A stretch of DNA of 10,503 bases from DATHSY01 sp046729855 (GTDB taxonomy: Bacteria; Actinomycetota; UBA4738; HRBIN12). The DNA is taken from contig JBKPHM010000097.1 of NCBI GenBank assembly GCA_046729855.1, positions 1 to 10,503 of the forward strand, given 5' to 3'. Positions 1 through 6,017 of this stretch are shown piece by piece. Made by a program: the position numbers and the translations under genes. The stretch's first letter is position 1; each line of letters begins with the position of its first letter. The notes beneath the pieces were generated by a model. It was not told the origin of the DNA. It saw only the letters and a list, made by a program, of their open reading frames with translations, and searched no databases.

Positions 1-114
1 ATAGATGATCAGGCGATCTCCAGCATCCTCGACGACGCGAACGGGGTAAAGCAGCTGGGGCGTTCCCCGCCAGACTTCTCGTCTCATGACCACATCGCCG
101 TGCCGGAGGTTCAC
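1..114 (-). CDS. DUF402-family protein, N-terminal part (runs off left edge)
   Basis: The minus strand reads an open frame from a GTG at 114 to the window edge. It begins VNLRHGDVVMRREVW and continues RGTPQLLYPVRVVED. The pattern GDVV-RREVW-G-P----PVRVVED is the characteristic opening of DUF402 proteins (the FomD/YgaC-like fold, thought to act on nucleotide or phosphate esters). About 38 residues are visible and the rest lies left of the window. No strong ribosome binding site precedes the GTG, and the frame stays open further upstream without an ATG, so the start is uncertain. The gene lies 211 bp downstream of the cyclase gene on the same strand. The family call comes from motif recall only; the function of this member is unknown. 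Confidence 0.6.
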   Translation of the reverse strand, partial: MNLRHGDVVMRREVWRGTPQLLYPVRVVEDAGDRLIIY

Positions 115-325
115 GCTGCAAACGTACCTGTTCTCGTCAGCGCTCCGATGCAGCGGTCCAGCGCCTTATTGCGCCTACGACGTGTCCCGAGCTTGTCAGG
201 CTGACACATAGGCTGAGGCCTGTAGGCGCACCATCGCGGTCGGGGGATAGACGTCCCTTGTGCGTGACCAGCCGGGCCTGAGTCAGGGACCATGCAAGCC
301 GCGTAGGCCGGGGCGGGTGGACGGT
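115..325. other. Intergenic region between cyclase and DUF402 genes
   Basis: No convincing gene was found on either strand. The short open frames here lack coding character. A weak inverted repeat (GTCCCT near 252, AGGGAC near 285) is the only structure noticed. The region should contain the promoter of the DUF402 gene and the 3' end of the cyclase transcript, but no clear promoter boxes were recognised. Confidence 0.4.
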
Positions 326-832
326 CTACCGCTCTTCTTTGACTGTCCGCACGACCCGATACAGACGCCAGCGGTCGGGGACGCCCTTCAGCTCATGCTC
401 ACCCGCGTCCTCGAACGTCAGGCCGGATCCTGCCGTCAGGTCCCTCACGGTCTGAGTTGCCAGGACCTCGGAGGGACGGGCTATCGCTGCGACACGGGAA
501 CCAATGACGACCGCGATCCCTCCGGACTTGCCTGCGACGGTCGTGACCTCCCCAGTATGCAGACCTGCCCGTACCTCGATCCCGAGCCCTCGTACTGCCG
601 TCACGATGGATGTTGCGCACGTCGCGGCCCGTGCTGGGCCATCGAAGGTTGCGTAGAAGCCGTCCCCGGCCGTGTCGACCTCGCTCCCTCGAAACGCGGC
701 CAGGTGCTCGCGCACCAGCGCATGGTGTCGCTCGACCACGTCCTTCCAGCCCCGATCGCCCAGCGCCGCAGCACGTTCGGTCGAGTCGACGATGTCCGTA
801 AACAGCACCGTGGCCAGCACGCGGTCGAACAC
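326..832 (-). CDS. Class III adenylate/guanylate cyclase catalytic domain
   Basis: This 168-residue frame is essentially one class III cyclase catalytic domain, which makes cAMP or cGMP from the nucleoside triphosphate. Visible motifs are FTDIVDST (first metal-binding Asp at D13), VDTAGDGFYATF (second metal-binding Asp at D57), RAGLHTGEV (89-96) and the family ending HELKGVPDRWRLYRV. The position usually held by the transition-state Asn (AVN-AAR) reads AVVIGSR: the Arg (R113) remains but the Asn is a Val, so activity may be weak or altered. Relatives usually carry an alpha/beta hydrolase domain in front. Here that part is separated by a frameshift near 850-856. The GTG at 832 has only a weak AGGA upstream, so it is unclear whether the domain is translated alone or is part of a pseudogene. 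No transmembrane segment is present. Confidence 0.75.
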   Translation of the reverse strand: MFDRVLATVLFTDIVDSTERAAALGDRGWKDVVERHHALVREHLAAFRGSEVDTAGDGFYATFDGPARAATCATSIVTAVRGLGIEVRAGLHTGEVTTVAGKSGGIAVVIGSRVAAIARPSEVLATQTVRDLTAGSGLTFEDAGEHELKGVPDRWRLYRVVRTVKEER

Positions 833-848
833 CGCGTCCTGCCGGCGG

Positions 849-981
849 ACGCCTTGAGGAGGACTCCGATCTCACGGAGGATGGCGTCGCCTCGCCCGTA
901 CCAACGCCACCAGCCCGTGTCTGCCGGATCGTCCTCCTCACCGATCTGCGCGACGGCCGGTCCCCGGAGCCTCTGAGTGGG
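849..981 (-). pseudogene. C-terminal remnant of the alpha/beta hydrolase half of a hydrolase-cyclase fusion
   Basis: In a different minus-strand frame from the cyclase, bounded upstream by a stop at 982-984, is a stretch containing VAQIGEEDDPADTGWW followed by RWYGRGDAILREIGVLLK. This resembles the end of the hydrolase domain (pattern W-GD-DAIL-EIEEFLTG) that comes just before the cyclase domain in many actinobacterial fusion proteins. The cyclase frame supplies the matching GVRRQDAVFDR immediately after, so one frameshift around 850-856 separates the two halves. Upstream of 981 the hydrolase sequence is not recognisable, so the N-terminal catalytic part has been lost or scrambled. The assignment rests on recalled family architecture. 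Confidence 0.5.
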
Positions 982-1391
982 TCAAGATTCGCTCCATGAG
1001 CCTCACCCTCGATGCTTCCGTTGCGGGAGACCCGTGGAGCATGCTGGCTCGACATGTGATCGGTGCATGCGCGTGACTGCAAGAGTCATCGGCGCTCGCG
1101 CAGCGCGTGCGGGATCGTCGCGCCGGTCGTCGCGTGATCGCTGGCCCGGCACAGCGAACGGGTGCTCGACGCGCGGGCTAGAAGGCCTACCGGCGGTTCG
1201 CGAAGGACTTCAAAGCGACGGCCAAGAGGGGTGCGGGTGCCGCCACCGGGGGCGCGCATCTCTTCGGCCCTCAAGGGGCAAGCAGCGCGGCAGGAACAAA
1301 GCCCCAGATCCTGCTCTTCAGCTCGGGGTCACCCGCACCCAAGATCCATGCTCCCAAGGAGGAGGCGCCAGGTCCAGATTCCGGTTGACTT
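982..1391. other. Decayed region with no intact gene
   Basis: Both strands have open frames of up to about 160 codons in this 410-bp stretch, but they are rich in Arg, Ser and Pro with no recognisable domains, as expected from out-of-phase reading of GC-rich DNA. The only protein-like segment is the plus-strand fragment at 1182-1388, listed separately. No RNA gene or clear terminator was seen. Confidence 0.4.
1182..1388 (+). pseudogene. Unrecognised protein fragment, possible gene remnant
   Basis: After a TAG at 1179-1181, 68 codons run open to a TGA at 1386. They begin KAYRRFAKDFKATAKRG and then become rich in Gly, Ala, Ser and Pro, ending PGPDSG. The preceding bases in another frame read LARHSERVLDARA, which would join smoothly to KAYRRF if one base were missing near 1178. 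There is no start codon in frame. The charged, helix-like opening and extended tail look more like a real protein end than the surrounding frames do. No family was recognised, and chance cannot be excluded. Confidence 0.25.
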
Positions 1392-1619
1392 TCATCCGTA
1401 GTGCTCGGCGTCGCGAGAGAGCGCCCGACTCGCCGCGGCGAGGAACGCTCGATTCCCGTGTTTGAGCTCGGGTCGGCGCACGGAGCGACGGAGCACTCTC
1501 ACCTGGTGACGGAGCACGACGTTCTCGAGCTGAGCTGGGACACGCTTCCCCTGCCCGGTGAGGGCTCCGACGAGTCGAACGAGGACGAAGTAGACCAAGG
1601 ATCGCAAGGCGCGAGGGAT
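1392..1619 (-). pseudogene. N-terminal scrap of an integrase-type (rve/DDE) transposase
   Basis: The minus strand encodes a fragment containing SLVYFVLVRLVGALTG, then LENVVLRHQVRVLRRSVRRP and NRAFLAAASRALSR. This matches the recurring N-terminal pattern of actinobacterial IS transposases with an rve integrase core: hydrophobic start, E-VLRHQL-VLRRQV-RP, DRALLAALSRLLPR. The frame ends in a stop at 1392-1394 exactly where the conserved W-x-FFV-P segment should follow, and the catalytic DDE domain is missing. The frame is open upstream to 1922, but residues before about 1619 are not family-like and overlap the neighbouring sialidase gene. It is an inactive truncated copy. A related remnant lies at 9049-9399 on the plus strand. 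Confidence 0.6.
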
Positions 1620-1700
1620 GTTACCTGCCCGGCGCCGATCAAGTGCCGAACCGGGTTTTGGATCCACACACGCAAGACTCGCCTTGATGAGGAGGGCACA

Positions 1701-1856
1701 ATGACGGGCGGCCGTACTTTCGACGGGCTGACAATTCCGGCTTGCAATCGGCTCGCCACCTTTCGGCGCGCTCGAAGAGACGTTCGCGAAAGCCAGCGAC
1801 CTGCGTTCAGGACAAAGGAATGGTCGCCGACGCCTCCCAGGTGTTACACGAAGTAA
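1701..1856 (+). CDS. Possible small ORF with a good ribosome binding site
   Basis: A 51-codon frame opens at an ATG preceded by GGAGG (1691-1695) with a 5-nt spacer, which is a good ribosome binding site. The product starts MTGGRTFDGLTIPACNRLA and is then Arg-rich. No domain, signal peptide or membrane segment is visible. Its last 50 bases overlap the 3' end of the sialidase-like gene on the opposite strand. It could be a small gene, the surviving 5' end of a lost gene, or chance. The ribosome binding site is the only positive evidence. Confidence 0.25.
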   Translation: MTGGRTFDGLTIPACNRLATFRRARRDVRESQRPAFRTKEWSPTPPRCYTK

Positions 1857-3237
1857 GCTCTCCGAGCTCGCACGTGCCCTCTGTCGCGACAGTGAATACG
1901 GGAATCGCTTTACCGTCGACAAACGAGACGCCGAAGTAGTCGCCGGCGAAGTAGCCGTCCCGCCTCAGCGGCAACCACGTGTTCTTGAATGGCCCGGCCA
2001 GCTGAAGCGGGGTCGTCCACGTTGAACCGCCATCCGTTGACCAGACGAACCCGACGGACAGCTCGCACGTTTCCACGGTGCAGTCTGCCATCGGATAGAA
2101 GTAGTACAGGATGGCGATGTTTGCTGATTCACCAGAAGTCGTGGGGTCGACCGCGATGGCCGGCAGGAAGTGATCGACCGAGCTCGCCCGGGCATCGATC
2201 GGGATGCGGGCAACGGGGGACCAGTGGCGTCCGTCGGTCGTGGTGCTCATTACGATGTCGTTCTGCGCGCAGTCTCGACGGAAACGGCAGTCGGGCCAGA
2301 CGACGAAGACCTTCCCCAATGCATCGATATCCGCCGAGATGGCGGGCGGCTCGGTCGACATGGTGAGGCCACCACCCGCCTGGCTCGCCCGAACGTCTCG
2401 GATCGCCAATGGGCCGGAGTAATCCGTCCCGTGTCCCTGGAAGCTCCGGCCACCGTCCGTCGAAATGAAGGCATCGATGCGCGTCGGGCAGCATTGATCG
2501 ATAGGCATGATGACCGTACCGTCGGGCTGGACGAGTGGCTGGCCGTTCAAGACCCAGGTGTCCCTCCGAATGTCGGCCTTGGTCCATGTGAGCCCACCAT
2601 CTGTCGACGTGCTCATATGCAGCCGAAGGTGATGAGCCTCATCATCCCACTGCGTGTAGCAGTGGCCGTAGTACGGACTCGTCGGCGTGTTGTCGCATGT
2701 GATCCAGTCCTTGTCGAACCACTGCGAAGGCTTGGGACGAGACACAATGACGGGGTCGCCAAACGTCTGAGCTCCATCCGTCGAGCGACTGACGAAGACG
2801 CTGCTCGAGTTGCGGCAGTCAGGGATGCCGAGCCCTGCGATCAGCCATACGTCGTGCTTGGCGTCGTACGCGACGACCGGGTCCGTCGTCCGCTTCCAGG
2901 GGCCGCGAGGCGTCGCGTGAACAGTCGTCCCGGGCAGCATCCCGTCCGTCCACGTCTCCCCGGTGTCGCCCGAGATGGACCAGCCGAGGTTCGACGCGCC
3001 GCATGTGTGGGCGCGTCCCACCTGAAACGATGCTACGACGGTCGATCCGTCCGACGCGGTGTCCGGCTCGGCCTCCGTCCTGTGGAACGTGTTGGGGTTT
3101 GTGTACGGATCCTCGCTCACGACCGCAAGCGCCGGACCCGTTTGAGAACGTGCGATTCCCGGGTCAGCGACTTGTCCCATGAGCACGGCAAGTAGAACAC
3201 CAAAACCAGCCACGGCAGGCGCCTGACCTCTCCGCAT
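1807..3237 (-). CDS. Secreted Asp-box (sialidase/BNR-like) beta-propeller protein
   Basis: This 476-residue protein starts at ATG 3237, chosen because AAGGGGAG lies about 5 nt upstream and the product opens with a signal peptide: MRR, a hydrophobic run (about residues 8-22) and a likely cleavage after the small residues near 29-31. Six Asp-box motifs of the S-x-D-G-G-x-T-W kind are visible near residues 87-96, 150-159, 209-218, 258-266, 330-339 and 398-407, the best being STSTDGGLTW and VWSTDGGSTW. They mark turns of a beta-propeller as in sialidases and BNR-repeat glycosyl hydrolases. About a dozen cysteines, several in pairs (for example CDN--CY, QCC), suggest disulfides and an extracellular location. 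The sialidase Arg triad and an N-terminal FRIP motif were not identified, so enzymatic activity is uncertain and it may instead bind a ligand. The gene is intact and its lower end abuts transposase debris. No operon partner is evident. Confidence 0.8.
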   Translation of the reverse strand: MRRGQAPAVAGFGVLLAVLMGQVADPGIARSQTGPALAVVSEDPYTNPNTFHRTEAEPDTASDGSTVVASFQVGRAHTCGASNLGWSISGDTGETWTDGMLPGTTVHATPRGPWKRTTDPVVAYDAKHDVWLIAGLGIPDCRNSSSVFVSRSTDGAQTFGDPVIVSRPKPSQWFDKDWITCDNTPTSPYYGHCYTQWDDEAHHLRLHMSTSTDGGLTWTKADIRRDTWVLNGQPLVQPDGTVIMPIDQCCPTRIDAFISTDGGRSFQGHGTDYSGPLAIRDVRASQAGGGLTMSTEPPAISADIDALGKVFVVWPDCRFRRDCAQNDIVMSTTTDGRHWSPVARIPIDARASSVDHFLPAIAVDPTTSGESANIAILYYFYPMADCTVETCELSVGFVWSTDGGSTWTTPLQLAGPFKNTWLPLRRDGYFAGDYFGVSFVDGKAIPVFTVATEGTCELGELTSCNTWEASATIPLS

Positions 3238-3454
3238 CACTCTCCCCTTCAGACGCAGCGTGCAATCACCAATGTAGCTAGGAGGCCGAGACGATGCCAC
3301 CCGCCGGAGGTTACGTCAGTCAATACCTCTGCATCCGATGGGAGCGCACCGTGGTGGACTAGCGTCCTCTCGGTGTCAGGGTGTTCACGCAGGAAGATCT
3401 CGAGCCTGGCTCGGGGTAGCCTCCGCCGGACGGACTGCCTTCGTCGGTGAGGGT
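3238..3454. promoter_or_regulatory. Upstream region of the Asp-box gene, with a weak ECF-like promoter candidate
   Basis: On the minus strand GTAACC (3314-3309), a 15-nt spacer and CGTC (3293-3290) lie about 55 nt before the start codon of the Asp-box gene. This resembles the AAC / CGTC promoter boxes read by many actinobacterial ECF sigma factors. The motifs are short and could arise by chance. A 69-codon minus-strand frame (3249-3458) begins with an ATGA overlap on the stop of the lipoprotein remnant, but it has no ribosome binding site of its own and no recognisable domain, so it is not called as a gene. Confidence 0.2.
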
Positions 3455-3797
3455 TCATGGGCGATTCACCGCCACGATGACGTTCCGGTAGAGCGCATGG
3501 ATGAAACCGCGGTGCTCAGCCGCCGAGAACTGCTGGCGGTGCGAGGCCGCGATCGACACCCGGTCATGTCCGAGAACGCTTGAAGCTGAGAGCGGATGTT
3601 CGCGATGGCCTGCTCCTTCGCGAGTCGCTGAAGGTCCCTCCAACCCGCTTCGGCGAGGCTGCTCGCGTATCCCTCCGCCGTGTCCCTCGAGGCATGGGCA
3701 TGGGCGGGCGCGACGGGCGATGGGGGCGGCCGGCACGGGCTTTGCTGGGTCCACACGCCGATCCGAGCAGCAGCAGGATCGCGAGAGCGCCCCGCAT
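3455..3797 (-). pseudogene. Frameshifted small lipoprotein gene
   Basis: Three minus-strand frames supply consecutive pieces of one plausible protein. Frame one opens MRGALAILLLLGSACGPSKA, a lipoprotein signal peptide with a lipobox-like LGSAC and a Cys at about residue 15. Frame two continues with a helical segment (DTAEGYASSLAEAGWRDL, then AKEQAIANIRSQLQAFSDM). Frame three ends with SIAASHRQQFSAAEHRG followed by a hydrophobic FIHALYRNVIVAVNRP and a TGA at 3455. Two frameshifts are needed, roughly in 3660-3720 and 3555-3575. A GGAGG with ideal spacing points to an ATG at 3815 in yet another frame, so the start may also be damaged. The repaired product would be about 115-120 residues. No family was recognised. 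Real decay and sequencing error are both possible. Confidence 0.45.
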
Positions 3798-3927
3798 GCG
3801 GGCCACGCCATTCGGCGGTCCTCCGATCGCCAACTGAGCATGCTCGCCCTCCCTCCACGTTCCGTCACCTCCAAGACAGGCGGGAGGGGGATTCGAGGTT
3901 TACGCGCCGCAAAGACTAAGGACCGTC

Positions 3928-3950
3928 TTGTCACACGTCGGGTGTGACAA
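3928..3950. repeat. Perfect 9-bp inverted repeat (hairpin or operator)
   Basis: TTGTCACAC, a 5-nt loop GTCGG, and GTGTGACAA form a perfect 9-bp stem. It lies about 58 bp beyond the stop of the NHL gene and about 110 bp upstream of the lipoprotein remnant, both on the minus strand. No T-tract follows on either strand. It could be a terminator of the U-tract-less kind seen in GC-rich bacteria, or a binding site for a dimeric regulator (the TGTCACAC half-site resembles sites bound by dimers). Confidence 0.55.
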
Positions 3951-3971
3951 CGTGGCCTCGATGTAAACGAG

Positions 3972-3988
3972 GGCCATCAACCATGGCC
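3972..3988 (-). terminator. Possible stem-loop downstream of the NHL gene
   Basis: GGCCAT, a 5-nt loop CAACC, and ATGGCC form a 6-bp stem 20 bp after the stop codon of the NHL gene in its direction of transcription. Together with the 9-bp hairpin 22 bp further on it gives two tandem stem-loops at the end of the sigma/NHL operon, a plausible termination zone. There is no U-tract, so the call is weak. Confidence 0.3.
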
Positions 3989-4007
3989 GACGCCGCGGCT
4001 GGCGGAC

Positions 4008-5273
4008 CTAAGAGACGACCTGTCTCACGCGGTCGTTCTCGGAGTCGGCAACATAGATTGCTCCATCCGGGCCGACCGCGACTCCGGAAGGCTTGGAGAG
4101 CGAGGCCTCGAGGGCCGGCCCCCCATCGCCGGAGTAGCCGTCCGATCCGGAGCCAGCGATCGTCCGGATCATGCCGTTCGCGTCGATCATCCGGATCCGG
4201 TTGTTGAACGTGTCGGCGACGTACACGTTGCCGAAGGCATCCACATCGAGGTGCTCGGGGCCACAGAAGATCGCTTGCGTCGCTGGCACGTCCTCCCCGA
4301 AGAAACACTCGTCCCCCTCCGGCCTGCCGGGCCCCGCGACCGTCGAGATGGTTCCCTCTGCATCGATCTTCCGGATCCGGCCGTTGCTGTAGTCGATGAA
4401 GAAGACGTCGCCGAACTGATCCACCGTGACGCCGGTGACCCGTCGATCTGCGCGTCGAAAGCCGCCGGCCGAGAACCCGAACCGCGTACCAGCGATCGTA
4501 GTTATCACGCCGCGCGGATCCACCCTCCGAATCCGGCTGCCTGCGGCGATGTAGACGCTCCCTTCGAGATCCACCGCCACGTCCCAGACGTTCTGGAGTT
4601 CGGCCCTAGTTGCAGGGCCTCCATCGCCAGAGACGCCTGGATCGCCTGTGCCGGCAACCGTAGTGACACGTCCAGACGGGGCCACGCGGATCACCCGGTT
4701 GTCGATGTCCGGCCCGTCTCCTCCCCCGAGGTAGACGTTCCCCTCGAGATCGACGGCGAGGCCCGTAGTGCCGTACGTCGTGCCGAGGACGAGCCGGCCA
4801 GCCTCGCCGGCGGCGCCGATTCCTGCGACGGTGGTGATCCGGCCCGCCGCGTCGACCTTTCGAACCCGCACGTTGTAGCCGAGCCGGCCGTTGCCGAGCT
4901 CCAGGATGTAGAGATTTCCCTCGCCATCCAACGCCAGATCCACGGGGTAGTTGACGTCCGCCGACGTCGCTGGGCCACCATCTCCGGACAGCCCCGGCTC
5001 GCCGGTGCCGGCGATCGTCGTGATGATGCCGAGCCCTCCTCCGGGGACCGCCGGTCGCCGTTCGCCCACGCTCCGCAAGGCGTCGAGCGCCTTCGGCGTG
5101 ATGACGATCGCAGCGAGGGCCGCGGCGAGGGCCAGCGCTCCGGCCGTGAGCCGCCGACCCCACCGGGCGCGACGACCTCGACGGAGGACCGCGTCGACGA
5201 GCCTGTCCGCCGGCGCCCCTTCGAGCGCGTCGAGGCCCTCGAGGCCCACCCTCATCCGTTCGTCAAGGGACAT
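4008..5273 (-). CDS. Membrane-anchored six-bladed NHL-repeat protein, likely sigma-factor partner (anti-sigma-like)
   Basis: The 421-residue product has a short charged cytoplasmic head (1-41, opening MSLDERMRVGLEGLDALEG and ending in an Arg-rich VLRRGRRARWGRR), one transmembrane helix (about 42-59), a linker, and six NHL-type repeats at about 83-144, 145-201, 202-255, 256-307, 308-367 and 368-421. Each repeat carries a variant of TTIAGTG-PG-SGDGGPA, then VAVD-EGNVYVAD and N-RIR-ID--G, so the C-terminus should fold as a six-bladed beta-propeller outside the membrane. Its ATG overlaps the end of the ECF sigma gene by 11 bp, and AGGAGA lies 7-9 nt upstream inside that gene, so the two are translationally coupled. 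The MSLDER-L--GL opening is shared by many actinobacterial genes paired with ECF sigma factors. The head is too short for a classical zinc anti-sigma domain, so sigma binding is inferred. The propeller may sense a ligand or cell-envelope state. Confidence 0.8.
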   Translation of the reverse strand: MSLDERMRVGLEGLDALEGAPADRLVDAVLRRGRRARWGRRLTAGALALAAALAAIVITPKALDALRSVGERRPAVPGGGLGIITTIAGTGEPGLSGDGGPATSADVNYPVDLALDGEGNLYILELGNGRLGYNVRVRKVDAAGRITTVAGIGAAGEAGRLVLGTTYGTTGLAVDLEGNVYLGGGDGPDIDNRVIRVAPSGRVTTVAGTGDPGVSGDGGPATRAELQNVWDVAVDLEGSVYIAAGSRIRRVDPRGVITTIAGTRFGFSAGGFRRADRRVTGVTVDQFGDVFFIDYSNGRIRKIDAEGTISTVAGPGRPEGDECFFGEDVPATQAIFCGPEHLDVDAFGNVYVADTFNNRIRMIDANGMIRTIAGSGSDGYSGDGGPALEASLSKPSGVAVGPDGAIYVADSENDRVRQVVS

Positions 5274-5808
5274 CTTGGGTCTCCTGGACCGTCTCGCGTT
5301 CGCGGAGCAGCTCGGCGAGCCGCTTCCGCGCCCGGTGCAGATGGACCTTCGCCGTCACCTCCGAACACCCCAACACCTCGGCGACGTCGGCGACGGACCG
5401 ATCCTCGAGGTGGAACAACGCCACCGCTGCTCGCTGCGACGCGGACAGCTTCTCGATCGCGCGAACGACGTCGACGTCGATGGGCTTGGGGATCGTTGCG
5501 AAGTCGAGTTCGTGCTCAAGCTGCGGCCGGGCGCGTTCACGCTTGCTCGCCCGGACGGCCATCCGGATCCCGACCCGCCGCACCCACGCCTCCGGCCGAT
5601 CGTAGTGCGAGATCCGCCCCCAGCGCGCGTAGAGCTGCACGAACGCATCCTGGGCGACATCCCGCGCGAGCTCTTTGTCGTAGACAACCAGGACGAGCGT
5701 TCGGACGAGTGCCGGGTACTCGTGCTGGAAGAACGTCGTGAAGGCCGCGTCCCGGTCCCTCACGGCGCGGGCGACCCTCTCCGTGGCGCGAATGGTGATG
5801 GCGCCCAT
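5263..5808 (-). CDS. ECF-type RNA polymerase sigma factor (sigma-70 family)
   Basis: The 181-residue protein has region 2 (about 23-90, including LARDVAQDAFVQLYARW and RPEAWVRRVGIRMAVR) and region 4 (about 116-170, including LSASQRAAVALFHLEDRS followed by the helix-turn-helix VADVAEVLGCSEVTAKVHLH), with no regions 1 or 3, which is the ECF layout. It redirects RNA polymerase to a specific promoter set. The start at ATG 5808 is preferred over upstream in-frame codons because AAGGA lies about 8 nt before it and family similarity starts just after. Length is normal for the group. It is the first gene of an operon with the NHL protein, overlapping it by 11 bp. The leader holds an inverted repeat (5878-5911), and an IS110-family element begins about 125 bp upstream of the start, so its original upstream neighbourhood has been replaced. 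The gene is intact. Confidence 0.9.
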   Translation of the reverse strand: MGAITIRATERVARAVRDRDAAFTTFFQHEYPALVRTLVLVVYDKELARDVAQDAFVQLYARWGRISHYDRPEAWVRRVGIRMAVRASKRERARPQLEHELDFATIPKPIDVDVVRAIEKLSASQRAAVALFHLEDRSVADVAEVLGCSEVTAKVHLHRARKRLAELLRERETVQETQDVP

Positions 5809-5877
5809 CTTGGCGTTCCTTCTTGCCCCTGTGAAGACGCTGACGGGTGGCACCCGACCGCGAGCAACGGTTACAAG

Positions 5878-5911
5878 GGTAAACAGACGCCGTGTGGCGG
5901 ACAGGTTTACC
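5878..5911. repeat. Inverted repeat in the sigma-factor leader
   Basis: GGTAAAC (5878-5884) and GTTTACC (5905-5911) are perfect 7-bp inverted arms separated by 20 nt. Inside lies a second small stem, CGCC-GTGT-GGCG (5888-5899). The structure lies 70-103 bp upstream of the sigma gene start and outside the left end of the IS element. It could be an operator with two half-sites or an RNA stem in the leader. Next to it on the minus strand is TGTAACC (5875-5869), which resembles an ECF -35 box, but no convincing -10 box is found at the usual spacing. Confidence 0.45.
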
Positions 5912-6017
5912 GATAGGGCGCCAGTAGCCACGATGAGACGGCCGGTCACTCCGTGAGAATTCGTGGATCACGCGCGGATGGGCCGCGCGAGGAGCCACAC
6001 ACGGAGGTGGACCGGCC

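Noticed and set aside
2170..3195. 341-codon plus-strand open frame
   Set aside because: It is antisense to the Asp-box gene, with no domain or ribosome binding site.
3249..3458. 69-codon minus-strand frame starting with an ATGA overlap
   Set aside because: It has no ribosome binding site, no recognised domain and ambiguous codon use. The overlap alone is weak evidence next to a frameshifted gene.
4251..5741. 496-codon plus-strand open frame
   Set aside because: It lies antisense to the NHL and sigma genes, whose domains are unmistakable. Its product is Arg/Pro-rich with no motif, as expected of a shadow frame in GC-rich DNA.
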